NCBI GenBank assembly: GCA_014238285.1
Contig: JABABK010000026.1
Span: 11,493-45,363 of the forward strand
DNA: 33,871 nt
Source of the DNA: Hellea sp.
GTDB taxonomy: Bacteria; Pseudomonadota; Alphaproteobacteria; Caulobacterales; Maricaulaceae
Direction of reading: 5' to 3'
Of this stretch, positions 18,080 to 26,439 are shown piece by piece. Below the pieces are notes generated by a model. The model had not been told where the DNA came from. It did no database searches and saw nothing but the letters and a program-made list of their open reading frames with translations. Each line of letters starts with the position of its first letter. The stretch's first letter is position 1. A program made the translations under genes and the position numbers.

Positions 18080-19174
18080 CTACTCGATTAAATTCCCATA
18101 CTGGTCACTTAATCGGTACCACATGGTCACAACTAAATCTGTGCGGTCCTGATCCGTCTCTTCTGCGGTTCTGGGGGAGTACTCCCACTTACTCAAGGCA
18201 CGCCGAGTTGACCGATCAAATACGTCTTCAGGCCAGCTCTCTAAAATTCTCTGATTTATCGTATTGCCTGCATCATCCAAATCAAATTCAACAATCGAAA
18301 AACCAGATATCCAGGCTTTGGACGGCATATTAGGAGGAGTTCGCTTGATGGGCCGAACATTTTCATTCCTCTCTTTATCAAAAGGCCAACATTCGCACAT
18401 CCCGGCGGCCTCAGCCTCTTCTGTTAGTCCAGCTCGATTAACACGTTTTCGCATACTCATCCAACGCCCTAAAGCTTTCATGACAAATGGGTGATCTTTG
18501 GGTAATGCTTGTTCGGTATTTTGCATCACAACTTGATAATCCATTAGCGCTGGTACCAAATCTTCTTCGTATTCATAAGCGTATCCTGAATACAGCCGCG
18601 CCACCCATGGATGAACAGTTGCGTAGTTATCATCGCTCTTTTCAAAAACATCCAAGGCCTTACGCGAATATTCGGCGATATCCTTCTTCCTCCGATTCTT
18701 CGCTGCAACCTCAGCTCTAATCGTATAGAGTTCGCCTAGAAATGTTGAGTTTGAAAGATCATTAGTTTCCGCAAACGTTACAGCATGGTCAAATCTCTTC
18801 GTAAAATCTGAAGATTTTTTGTTTTTAGTTGCGTATATAGCAAACGTCACTTCTCTTTGCATTTTGACTTCTGGATCTTCGGTCAAAGCAATGCTTCGTA
18901 CCAGAGCTTTTTTGATATCACTATATTTTAAATCTGCTTTATGTCCCAAATCAGCATAATTTTGAGCAAGATCACCGGTGGTCTTATGATCGCCCATCAT
19001 ACTCTCAGCTGTTTGCCAAGCCGTATAAGCATGTTTAGCTGCCAGATCGAAATCTCTATCATCCAAGGCAACTTTGTAAGCTTTGTATGAACCGATGACT
19101 TCAGGAGGTGTTTTAGCCCACGCATTCTCGAAAGAGAAAAGTAATACTAATAACATTGGAAGAATTCGTTGCAT
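18080..19174 (-). CDS. Periplasmic protein with C-terminal TonB-like domain
   Basis: I start at ATG 19174, with GGGA about 7 bases upstream and a clear signal peptide (MQRILPMLLVLLFSFENAWA); the frame extends further upstream but that part looks non-coding. This gives 364 residues. The middle is helical and repeat-like (for example DRDFDLAAKHAYTAWQTAESM), resembling TPR-type solenoids. The last 83 residues resemble the TonB C-terminal domain: GFSIVEFDLDDAGNTINQ, then ILESWPEDVFDRSTRRAL, then KWEYSPR. A cleavable signal peptide instead of a TonB-type anchor argues against a true energy transducer. The exact role is unknown. It is divergent from the cholesterol-oxidase-like gene and shares a palindrome-rich 226-base region with it. 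Confidence 0.75.
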   Translation of the reverse strand: MQRILPMLLVLLFSFENAWAKTPPEVIGSYKAYKVALDDRDFDLAAKHAYTAWQTAESMMGDHKTTGDLAQNYADLGHKADLKYSDIKKALVRSIALTEDPEVKMQREVTFAIYATKNKKSSDFTKRFDHAVTFAETNDLSNSTFLGELYTIRAEVAAKNRRKKDIAEYSRKALDVFEKSDDNYATVHPWVARLYSGYAYEYEEDLVPALMDYQVVMQNTEQALPKDHPFVMKALGRWMSMRKRVNRAGLTEEAEAAGMCECWPFDKERNENVRPIKRTPPNMPSKAWISGFSIVEFDLDDAGNTINQRILESWPEDVFDRSTRRALSKWEYSPRTAEETDQDRTDLVVTMWYRLSDQYGNLIE

Positions 19175-19282
19175 ATCATGTCCCACAATATCTATTTTAT
19201 AACCCTTGATAGCAGATTTTGAAATTTCCTCAAGAAGCGTTCTCATGACCACTGATATGCCGTTTTTCATAGATACCCTTAC

Positions 19283-19344
19283 ACTTTTCGAATGACTTTC
19301 CGAAATTCGTTCGAAAAGTCTGGACAAAGTAGTATTAACTACTT
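19283..19344. promoter_or_regulatory. Two palindromes in a divergent promoter region (candidate operators)
   Basis: Between the TonB-domain gene and the oxidase gene are two perfect dyads. ACTTTTCGAA (19283-19292) is inverted as TTCGAAAAGT (19310-19319), with a further TCCGAA between them. AAGTAGT-ATTA-ACTACTT occupies 19327-19344. Short perfect dyads with small spacers are typical of dimeric repressor sites; the first could also be two half-sites 27 bases apart, centre to centre. No regulator gene is adjacent, and I see no clear -35/-10 pair. Confidence 0.4.
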
Positions 19345-19400
19345 AATAGACAAGAAAGACAACTTAACGAAACAACCAATAAAACTACAAGGGAGGTATT

Positions 19401-21119
19401 ATGACCAACTCTAGAAGAGATTTTTTGATAAAATCTGCGGCCGTCGGAGCCGCGGTGTGGATACCAACCCTCAAATTAGCGCCTGAAGCTTTAGCCTCCA
19501 GTATTACCCCGCCAAACTTTCCGTCAAATATCAGCTTATTCAAACAGCAATTTGAAAACTGGTCCGGAGCAATTTGTATTGATGAAATTTGGACTTGTAC
19601 GCCGACAAATGAATCCGAACTCCTTCAGGTCGTCAACTGGGCGGCAAATAATAATTATAGAGCCCGCCCAAGAGGGATGTCACATAACTGGTCACCCCTG
19701 AATGTAAACAATACAGATAGTACAGACACGAATGTTGTCATGATGGACATGGTTCAAAACTTTACGGGTATATCCGTCATAACCAATCAGTCCCCGAAAA
19801 GAGTCCAATGCGGCGCGGGCGCATTGATGGATGATGTTCTCCAGGCGCTGGAAGACCAGAACCTGGCCCTAACGGCACATCCTGCGCCGGGCGATATAAC
19901 TGTCGGCGGCGCTCTAGCCATTGGCGGCCATGGCACGGCTGTCCCCGCCAATGGGGAAAACCGTCAAACCGGTCAAACTTATGGTTCCATGAGTAATGCG
20001 GTACTTTGGCTTAAAGCCGTCGTCTACGATCCATCTAGTAGTGAATATATTGTCAAAACATTCCAGCGCGATGATCCTAATATCGGTCCATTATTGGTTC
20101 ACTTTGGACGGGCCTTGATTACTGAAGTTATGCTGCAAGCAGGCGCATTACAGAAATTACAATGTAAAAGCCGCACAGATATCCACCGTTCAGCACTTTT
20201 TGCCCATCCTGATAGTTGGCAATATAATAAAATGGAAAGATTCCTTGATCAATCAGGCCGTTTGGAGGCTATCTGGTTCCCTTTCACTGATTATCCTTGG
20301 CTGAAAGTCTGGACGAGAAAAAGCAATCGACCTTGGTTTTCTCGCAAAGTGCATGGTCCATATAACTATAAATTTGCCGATAACCTGACAGAAGCTCAAT
20401 CAGATACGGCCAATCAAATTATTACTGGCGCAGGTTTTCTAACACCTTTATTTGGCAATATCTCTCTCATAGCTACCAATACAGGATTATTGTTTGAGGG
20501 TAGTTTTGATATTTGGGGCAAACCCAAAAATACCATGCTCTATGTCAAACCAACGACATTACGCATGACGGCCAATGGCTATGCCATTCATTGTCGCCGT
20601 AGCGACGTCCAAAAAGTGATCCATGAATTCACCACAGATTTCAGAAATCGTCTAACGGATTATAGTTATCAAAACAAATATCCGATGAATGGACCCGTCG
20701 AAATTCGGGTCACGGGTCTTGATGACGCGTCCGAATGTGATCTTGCGGGTGCCGTCGATGCATCATTGTCGCCGCTTCGCCCGTTCGAAGACAAGCCTTA
20801 TTGGGACACGGCCGTCTGGCTCGACATTCTATCCTTCCCTAATACCCCGGATTCCAATAAGTTTTTCAACGAGGTAGAACAGTTTATATATGACACTTTC
20901 TCCGGCGATTACGCTGGTGTCCGCGTTGAGTGGTCCAAAGGTTGGGCTTATACGGATACAGGTACCTGGGACAATAATGATGTCATACAAAACAAAATCC
21001 CTGACTCGTTCCGAAACGGTATCCCAGCAAGTTCCAATTGGGACGCCGCCGTCACGAAACTCAACTCATATGACCCTGACAGGGTATTTATGAGTCCATT
21101 ATTGGAACAGTTCTTTTAA
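19401..21119 (+). CDS. Tat-exported FAD-dependent oxidase, class II cholesterol oxidase type
   Basis: VAO-family flavoenzyme; by family it oxidises a 3-hydroxysteroid with O2, giving the ketosteroid and H2O2. 572 residues; a GGGAGG site precedes the ATG. The N-terminus is a Tat signal (SRRDFLIK, cleaved near PEALAS). The FAD domain has YRARPRGMSHNWSPL, whose H95 fits the histidine that carries FAD covalently in the Brevibacterium sterolicum enzyme, then GDITVGGALAIGGHGTAVPA. The C-terminal half matches that enzyme in several blocks as I recall it: EAIWFPFTDYPWLKVW, NGPVEIRVTGLDD, WDTAVWLDIL, EWSKGWAY. The family is well supported; the substrate (cholesterol, another sterol or another alcohol) is inferred. 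No other steroid genes are present. Confidence 0.82.
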   Translation: MTNSRRDFLIKSAAVGAAVWIPTLKLAPEALASSITPPNFPSNISLFKQQFENWSGAICIDEIWTCTPTNESELLQVVNWAANNNYRARPRGMSHNWSPLNVNNTDSTDTNVVMMDMVQNFTGISVITNQSPKRVQCGAGALMDDVLQALEDQNLALTAHPAPGDITVGGALAIGGHGTAVPANGENRQTGQTYGSMSNAVLWLKAVVYDPSSSEYIVKTFQRDDPNIGPLLVHFGRALITEVMLQAGALQKLQCKSRTDIHRSALFAHPDSWQYNKMERFLDQSGRLEAIWFPFTDYPWLKVWTRKSNRPWFSRKVHGPYNYKFADNLTEAQSDTANQIITGAGFLTPLFGNISLIATNTGLLFEGSFDIWGKPKNTMLYVKPTTLRMTANGYAIHCRRSDVQKVIHEFTTDFRNRLTDYSYQNKYPMNGPVEIRVTGLDDASECDLAGAVDASLSPLRPFEDKPYWDTAVWLDILSFPNTPDSNKFFNEVEQFIYDTFSGDYAGVRVEWSKGWAYTDTGTWDNNDVIQNKIPDSFRNGIPASSNWDAAVTKLNSYDPDRVFMSPLLEQFF

Positions 21120-21132
21120 GAGAACAATCAAC

Positions 21133-21156
21133 GGGCTGTCGGTTAGCTGGCAGTCC
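21133..21156. terminator. Probable terminator between convergent genes
   Basis: GGGCTGTC (21133-21140) pairs with GGCAGTCC (21149-21156) across an 8-base loop, with two G-T pairs. A TCTTTATT stretch follows on the plus strand. It lies in the 42-base gap between the oxidase gene and the convergent membrane-protein gene. Confidence 0.45.
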
Positions 21157-21161
21157 GGTCT

Positions 21162-22118
21162 TTATTCGACTTCAGAGTCCAGCATAACGGCCATATTTGG
21201 AATACCCCATAACGCCATATACCAAGTTACCGTAACTAATAAATAACTGATCGACCCGATTATCAAAAGCGACATAACTCGCGGAGTTTTCAGGGTTCCT
21301 TTGATCGCACCGAATACCTCGTTCGGACTTTCATGGGAAAGCCCCATTATAACATTAAACACTGCTAAATCCCCGAATACCATAAACATGAATGTCAGCA
21401 TCACCACATAAATTACAACATATCCGATGATACCAATAACAAGATAACTGCCAAACATCGGCCAAAAATGTGGCTTACTTACCTTCCAGGCATCAAAAAT
21501 TCTAAGCTTATCATCACGTACCGTCATTGCTGAAGCCGGTGACAAACGTACCATAACAACAAACATGCCCGCAATCATGGCAAAAGCCCCCAGCAATACA
21601 AAAACTACCATGAATATTCCGCCTAATATTTTAGAAAAACTTGCAATTAATGCTCCTATTGCAATAGCCAATACCATAAACAATGCGGCTCCAATATAAG
21701 TGCCTAAAGCGCTTAGATAAACGGCCAGTTGAGCGATCATCACGTGAAGCTCAGTTTTGCCGAACCGCAGAGGGAAAGCACCATGATCGATTTTATGTAA
21801 CGTATTTTTGTGAAAAGCAGTTTCCGCCGATGCAAATACAGCCCAACCAGTAAGTGTTACAAAAATCATTGATTTAAACCATGCCCCCATTTCACGGAAC
21901 ACGGCCTTAGCCGTTTCAACGTCATCCGGTGCGGATTGCATTTCATACATTGATTGCAAAAACTCACCGTAACCCGCGAAAAACCCCCGACCAAATATAG
22001 CATAAACCAAAAGAAACAAAACCGACGTCCATAGCGCAACACGTTTAAGGAAATTGCTACTTGTTGACGCGACCAACCAATGTTTGAGAGCGTCCCCCAT
22101 ATCGTAATTTGATGCCAT
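21162..22118 (-). CDS. Multispan membrane protein of unknown function
   Basis: I start at ATG 22118, with GGGAG about 7 bases upstream, giving 318 residues. Six or seven hydrophobic segments are visible, for example VALWTSVLFLLVYAIFG, MIFVTLTGWAVFASAETAF, LGGIFMVVFVLLGAFAMIAG and YLVIGIIGYVVIYVVML. Between them is a polar stretch with MVRLSPASAMTVRDDKLRIF and AWKVSKPHFWPMFGSY. That pattern, a loop with RLS.A.A followed by an AW..SK..FW helix, occurs in poorly characterised alphaproteobacterial membrane proteins. No catalytic motif was recognised. It is divergent from trmFO and convergent with the oxidase gene. Confidence 0.7.
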   Translation of the reverse strand: MASNYDMGDALKHWLVASTSSNFLKRVALWTSVLFLLVYAIFGRGFFAGYGEFLQSMYEMQSAPDDVETAKAVFREMGAWFKSMIFVTLTGWAVFASAETAFHKNTLHKIDHGAFPLRFGKTELHVMIAQLAVYLSALGTYIGAALFMVLAIAIGALIASFSKILGGIFMVVFVLLGAFAMIAGMFVVMVRLSPASAMTVRDDKLRIFDAWKVSKPHFWPMFGSYLVIGIIGYVVIYVVMLTFMFMVFGDLAVFNVIMGLSHESPNEVFGAIKGTLKTPRVMSLLIIGSISYLLVTVTWYMALWGIPNMAVMLDSEVE

Positions 22119-22231
22119 TTTGTTCTCCCACTTGAATATCAAAGAACTTAGGTTGAGATAATCGGCTGTCAATGACGATTTTAGATACAAAGCCTTGATG
22201 CCCTAGCTTGTGTTCTATATGCCCCGCCCTC

Positions 22232-23608
22232 ATGACCAAACCTATTCATATCATTGGCGCTGGACTTGCGGGATCAGAAGCAGCTTGGCAAGCCGCGGAA
22301 ATGGGCGTGCCCGTTATCCTCCATGAAATGCGGCCACAGCGTATGACCGATGCTCACCAAAGCGGCGGGTTTGCGGAGTTAGTTTGCTCCAATTCATTCC
22401 GTTCAGATGACAAACACGGCAATGCTGTTGGGGTATTGCATGAAGAAATGCGTATGGCCAATAGCCTGATCATTGGCATGGGCGATATGACCAAGCTGCC
22501 AGCCGGCGGCGCGCTGGCTGTTGATCGTGACGGGTTTTCAGATGCTGTCACGACTATCATCTCCCAACACCCCAATATCACGATCGTATATGGAGAAGTC
22601 AAAGGCCTACCGCCAAAGAGCTGGGGTAATACGATTATTGCAACGGGACCCCTCACCGCGCCTTCGCTCGCCAAAGACATCCTTAAAACTACAGGCGAAG
22701 ACAGCCTCGCGTTTTTCGACGCCATTGCGCCCATCGTTTACAAAGACTCTATTGATTTTGACAAAGCGTGGTTCCAGAGCCGCTATGACAAAAAAGGCCC
22801 GGGCGGTGACGGCGCTGATTACATTAACTGTCCGCTGGACAAAGAACAATATCTCGCGTTTATCGATGCTTTGGTAGCCGCCGATCAAACCGAATTTAAA
22901 GACTTTGAGAAAGATACGCCTTATTTTGAGAGCTGCCTTCCTATTGAAGTCATGGCGGGACGCGGCCCCGAAACGCTTCGTTTTGGCCCGATGAAACCTG
23001 TTGGCCTAACCAATCCACACAATCCAACCGTTAAAGCTTACGGTATCGTACAGTTACGCCAAGACAACGCCCTTGGTACGCTATACAATATGGTCGGTTT
23101 CCAGACAAAGATGAAATATGGTGCTCAGACCGAAATCCTAAAAGCAATTCCCGGGCTTGAAAATGCTGTGTTCGCGCGCCTTGGCGGTATACATCGCAAC
23201 ACATTCATCAATTCACCTAAGCTTCTGAATAAACAGCTGCAGCTTAACGTCCGCCCTGATCTGCGCTTTGCCGGACAAATCATGGGCGTCGAAGGCTATG
23301 TGGAAAGTTCTGCTCTTGGTCTTATCACAGGCCGTATGGCCGCCGCACAAGCCTTAGGACGCCAATATGACGTTCCGCCTCTGACCACAGCGCTTGGCGC
23401 GCTTGTCGAACATGTAACAGGCGGATTTATGGATGGCCCAAAAGCCAAGTTCCAGCCCATGAACGTCAATTTCGGCCTATTCCCGCCCATCGAAGACATC
23501 GTCTACAAAGATGAAGACGGCAACCGCGTCAAAGGGAAAAACAAAACCCGGTTTAGAAAACGACTTCTAGCTTTGCGAGCTCTGAATGATATTAAGGCTT
23601 GGGTTTAA
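22232..23608 (+). CDS. trmFO: Methylenetetrahydrofolate-tRNA-(uracil-54-C5)-methyltransferase
   Basis: Folate- and FAD-dependent enzyme that makes ribothymidine at position 54 of tRNA. I choose ATG 22232 because [19 protein letters not shown] begins at the usual family N-terminus, giving 458 residues. The FAD-binding [10 protein letters not shown] is at about 9-18. [17 protein letters not shown] and the late segment [19 protein letters not shown] are family hallmarks. No good ribosome site was seen. In many alphaproteobacteria trmFO lies close to a squalene/phytoene-synthase-like gene and the secDF region; here an AbgT transporter gene lies in between. Confidence 0.95.
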   Translation: MTKPIHIIGAGLAGSEAAWQAAEMGVPVILHEMRPQRMTDAHQSGGFAELVCSNSFRSDDKHGNAVGVLHEEMRMANSLIIGMGDMTKLPAGGALAVDRDGFSDAVTTIISQHPNITIVYGEVKGLPPKSWGNTIIATGPLTAPSLAKDILKTTGEDSLAFFDAIAPIVYKDSIDFDKAWFQSRYDKKGPGGDGADYINCPLDKEQYLAFIDALVAADQTEFKDFEKDTPYFESCLPIEVMAGRGPETLRFGPMKPVGLTNPHNPTVKAYGIVQLRQDNALGTLYNMVGFQTKMKYGAQTEILKAIPGLENAVFARLGGIHRNTFINSPKLLNKQLQLNVRPDLRFAGQIMGVEGYVESSALGLITGRMAAAQALGRQYDVPPLTTALGALVEHVTGGFMDGPKAKFQPMNVNFGLFPPIEDIVYKDEDGNRVKGKNKTRFRKRLLALRALNDIKAWV

Positions 23609-23614
23609 AGCCTT
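23594..23614. terminator. Weak hairpin at the 3' end of trmFO
   Basis: AAGGCTT (23594-23600) and AAGCCTT (23608-23614) form a 7-base-pair stem over a 7-base loop that contains the trmFO stop codon. There is no T-run. The remaining 98 bases to the AbgT stop hold no recognised gene. Confidence 0.3.
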
Positions 23615-23712
23615 TGGTCAATACTCTGTCGTTCAATTAACATCAGGAAAGCGCTGAATAACCGCGCTCACATCCGGAACGCGGCCAATCCATCTTTTAA
23701 GGCCAGCTTTCA

Positions 23713-25308
23713 CTAACTAGCCGTTGGTATATCGATCGCCATCGGCGCGCCCGGCCCAAGATCTAGCCCAAGAAATACCCAGATCATCATGAGTATAACA
23801 CCAGAGATTAGCATCCAGATGGAATAAGGTATCATGATTGCGGTTAGTGACCCTAAGCCGAAATTCTTCTGCCATCGTTGCGCAAAGACAAGGATAAGCG
23901 GGAAATAGACCATAAGAGGCGTGATAATATTCGTCGCGCCGTCACCCACACGATAGGCTGCGGTAGCGCCATCAGGGCTAATACCTAAGAGCATTAACAT
24001 TGGAACAAAAACTGGTGCCAGCAGTGCCCATTTGGCCGATGCAGATCCAATAAATAGATTGAGAACTGCGGACAGTAAAACTATCAATCCAAGAACGATA
24101 GGTAATGGGAGCTTAGTCGCTGCAATACCATTTGCACCATGAACAGCAGAAATCAAACCAAGATTAGACCAATTAAACATAGCCACAAAGTGAGCCGCTG
24201 CAAAAGCTAGCACGAGGTAATAAGCCATGTCTTTCATGGATTCGCTCATCATGCCGACAAGATCACGATGATCAGTAATTGACCCTGCTGCTTTTCCATA
24301 AAACCAACCCGCCGCCAAAAACAAAATCATGAAACCTGCTACAAGAGATTTGAAAAATGGACCAAGAGCGGTATACCACTCCATTCCCTTGGCTTCGTCT
24401 CCTATATATTGCAAAGGCGACCACGAAACTCCTGGAAGGTTATGCCCATAAGCCATAAACAGCCAAAACAAACAGACCCCCAAGACTGCTAGCCCTGCAT
24501 GCTTCAATCCTTTTTGCTGACCCGACGTCAAGGGTTTATCTTCATCACCATATTCTGACGCTTGTCGATCATCTGGCACCCATTTCCCAAGACGTGGTTC
24601 GACAACTTTATCGGTAACCCACCAAATTAAAGGCAGGTACAGAAACATCAGAGCGACTATGAAATAAGCATTGCCCATTATATTCATACTCCATCCTACA
24701 TCGATAGAACTAGCGTCATATCCCGCTTCGGTAATTCCAAATAGTAAGGCATCAAGCTGACCAGGAAATATGTTAGCCGAAAAGCCTCCAGAAACGCCCG
24801 CGAACCCACAAGCAATCCCTGCCAACGGGTGACGTCCAGCAGAAGCGAATATAATTGCAGCTAAAGGAATCATAACAACGTAACCAGCATCCGCAGCATG
24901 ATTTGACAACATAGCTATCAAAGCAACCATTGGCGTCAATAAAGCCTTAGGAGAATTTCTAAGCGCTGCTCTAATTGCACTTGCGAACAAGCCAGACCTT
25001 TCGGCTACGCCAGCACCAAGCATTACAACCAATACATAACCAAGCGGATGGAAATGTGTGAATGTCTTAGGCATTTCTGTCCATAGTTTTCGAATATTCT
25101 CAGACGAAAGAACGCTTTCTGACTTTATAACCTCACCTGTCGTTGGATGCATGGCTGATAAACCTAATAACCAACAAACTACAGAAATAATGATGAGTAA
25201 TATGGACAAATAAAAGAATATAAAAACCGGATCGGGTAATTTATTACCTGTCCGTTCAACCCAGGCTAAAAAGCCCTTATTAGTTGTTTGTGTTTTTACG
25301 TCAGCCAT
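23713..25308 (-). CDS. AbgT-family transporter
   Basis: Inner-membrane transporter of the AbgT family, whose members import p-aminobenzoyl-glutamate (AbgT) or export sulfonamides (MtrF, YdaH). I start at ATG 25308, with GGGGA 5 bases upstream, giving 531 residues. The N-terminus (WVERTGNKLPDPVFIFFYL) and MLGAGVAERSGLFASAIRAAL are family signatures. About ten to twelve membrane segments are visible, including two re-entrant-type regions near GFSANIFPGQLDALL and GSASAKWALLAPVFVPML. Substrate and direction cannot be told from sequence. It lies 63 bases downstream of the NDUFAF6-like gene on the same strand, with a full-strength ribosome site, so the two may form one unit. Confidence 0.9.
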   Translation of the reverse strand: MADVKTQTTNKGFLAWVERTGNKLPDPVFIFFYLSILLIIISVVCWLLGLSAMHPTTGEVIKSESVLSSENIRKLWTEMPKTFTHFHPLGYVLVVMLGAGVAERSGLFASAIRAALRNSPKALLTPMVALIAMLSNHAADAGYVVMIPLAAIIFASAGRHPLAGIACGFAGVSGGFSANIFPGQLDALLFGITEAGYDASSIDVGWSMNIMGNAYFIVALMFLYLPLIWWVTDKVVEPRLGKWVPDDRQASEYGDEDKPLTSGQQKGLKHAGLAVLGVCLFWLFMAYGHNLPGVSWSPLQYIGDEAKGMEWYTALGPFFKSLVAGFMILFLAAGWFYGKAAGSITDHRDLVGMMSESMKDMAYYLVLAFAAAHFVAMFNWSNLGLISAVHGANGIAATKLPLPIVLGLIVLLSAVLNLFIGSASAKWALLAPVFVPMLMLLGISPDGATAAYRVGDGATNIITPLMVYFPLILVFAQRWQKNFGLGSLTAIMIPYSIWMLISGVILMMIWVFLGLDLGPGAPMAIDIPTAS

Positions 25309-25371
25309 AACGTCCCCTGTTTTTGATTTTCTCAAAGTTTAGCGAATTCGGAAGCCAAGACAAGACTAACG

Positions 25372-26127
25372 CTACACTTTACCAGTGATGACCGTCCCCA
25401 TGAGTTTGAATTTTTTCAAAAAGACCGGATAATCCGGTGTTTGGGCGTTAGGATCATAGTTTGATTGCTGCATGCGCGTAATGAATTTTGGGATTAATCC
25501 AATATAAGCGATTGCCGGAATAATCGCGGCATCAGCTCTGCCCATTTTTCGAGTCGTTTCCATACGAATTGATTTTGCAGCATCTAACATCTCTTTGAAA
25601 TTCACGTTGGCAAGCATACCATTTTGGTAGAACTTCCAACTTCGAGCGAGTCCTGTTAATCCCCACGCCTCACCCAGGTCCATCATATGATATTCATTGG
25701 CATTTGGCTGGGTGATATAGGCCGCTACTCTTAGAAGAGCCCCAGATGTATTACGGCAATAATCCCGCGCCGCCTCAAGGCTTTCAAACGGTGTTGCGTC
25801 CAAATCCCGTTCACGGCCGTCAATGAGTTTATCGAGCCAATAGCGCGAAATATCTCGAGTTTTGATCAACTCGGCCAAAGGCGTCACGACTTCATGTTTT
25901 CGGACTGGTTTGTCTGTATAAATTTCCTCCAGAGCATCGCGCCACCATTGATAACGTATATTGCCGATCATAGTCTCTGACACCAATTCTGGCACCTTGG
26001 CAAGCTCGGCGTGGAACGCATAGAGCGTCAGCAAAGCCTCTCGGTCGCCCCTTTCAGCAAACAGCGCAGAGCGGTAACGATCAGGATCGACCCGCTTCAG
26101 ATTATCAATAAGTGTGTTATCCAGCAT
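25372..26127 (-). CDS. Squalene/phytoene-synthase-family protein, NDUFAF6-like
   Basis: 251 residues with the all-helical prenyl synthase fold expected by family. The N-terminus LYAFHAELAKVPELVSETMIG followed by RYQWWRDALEEIY closely follows mitochondrial NDUFAF6, a complex I assembly factor, as I remember it. The Asp-rich motifs that bind magnesium-diphosphate in true squalene and phytoene synthases are not recognisable: the first site reads AELAKVPELV and the second GLTGLARSW. An isoprenoid synthase activity is therefore doubtful and an assembly role more likely, but this is inference. Alphaproteobacteria often keep this gene between secDF and trmFO. It is divergent from the NiSOD cassette. 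Confidence 0.8.
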   Translation of the reverse strand: MLDNTLIDNLKRVDPDRYRSALFAERGDREALLTLYAFHAELAKVPELVSETMIGNIRYQWWRDALEEIYTDKPVRKHEVVTPLAELIKTRDISRYWLDKLIDGRERDLDATPFESLEAARDYCRNTSGALLRVAAYITQPNANEYHMMDLGEAWGLTGLARSWKFYQNGMLANVNFKEMLDAAKSIRMETTRKMGRADAAIIPAIAYIGLIPKFITRMQQSNYDPNAQTPDYPVFLKKFKLMGTVITGKV

Positions 26128-26155
26128 TAATTACGGTGCATAATCATAGTCGCGC

Positions 26156-26184
26156 TTGCGGTCAAAACCTATTCCTCTTAAAGT
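26156..26184 (+). promoter_or_regulatory. Possible promoter of the NiSOD cassette
   Basis: TTGCGG (26156-26161) and TAAAGT (26179-26184) are 17 bases apart, 31 bases before the ATG at 26216. The -10 matches only four of six consensus bases. I see no obvious metal-regulator dyad in the 88-base divergent gap. Confidence 0.25.
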
Positions 26185-26215
26185 TTGCTTCGAATTCACA
26201 AGAAAAGAGGACTTT

Positions 26216-26428
26216 ATGAAACATAGAATTATATCCGCCGCTGCAATTACAGGCGCTAGCCTCATGGCCGCGACACCTGCCTTTGCGAACGGCGCCACTC
26301 ATGGCCATACAACCATTGCAAATATCATTCACTGGCTCTCCAGCCCAACCCACAGCCTGTTTGCTGTTATCGGCGGCATCATTTTTGTTGCGGCTACCGT
26401 TAAGTTAGCTCGTAAAAAACGCGCTTAG
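26216..26428 (+). CDS. Small His-rich single-span membrane protein beside NiSOD, HupE-like in miniature
   Basis: 70 residues from ATG 26216, with AGAGG 5 bases upstream. A signal peptide ends at ATPAFA (about 24). The mature part opens with a His-rich stretch (NGATHGHTTIANIIHWLSSP, then THSLF) and goes directly into one hydrophobic segment (LFAVIGGIIFVAATV), ending in a basic KLARKKRA. Histidines at the mature N-terminus followed by HxLxxPxH before a membrane helix recall the first helix of HupE/UreJ nickel permeases. The protein has only one span, so it cannot be a full permease. It lies 11 bases before sodN, so nickel binding or delivery for the dismutase is a reasonable but unproven idea. 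Residual C-terminal anchoring of another kind is possible. Confidence 0.7.
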   Translation: MKHRIISAAAITGASLMAATPAFANGATHGHTTIANIIHWLSSPTHSLFAVIGGIIFVAATVKLARKKRA

Positions 26429-26439
26429 GAGATATAAAT

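Noticed and set aside
23633-23713. 26-codon frame on the minus strand, GTG overlapping the AbgT stop, ending FPDVN
   Set aside because: Very short, no ribosome site independent of the upstream gene, no recognisable family. It could be a coupled small ORF but nothing beyond the open frame supports it.
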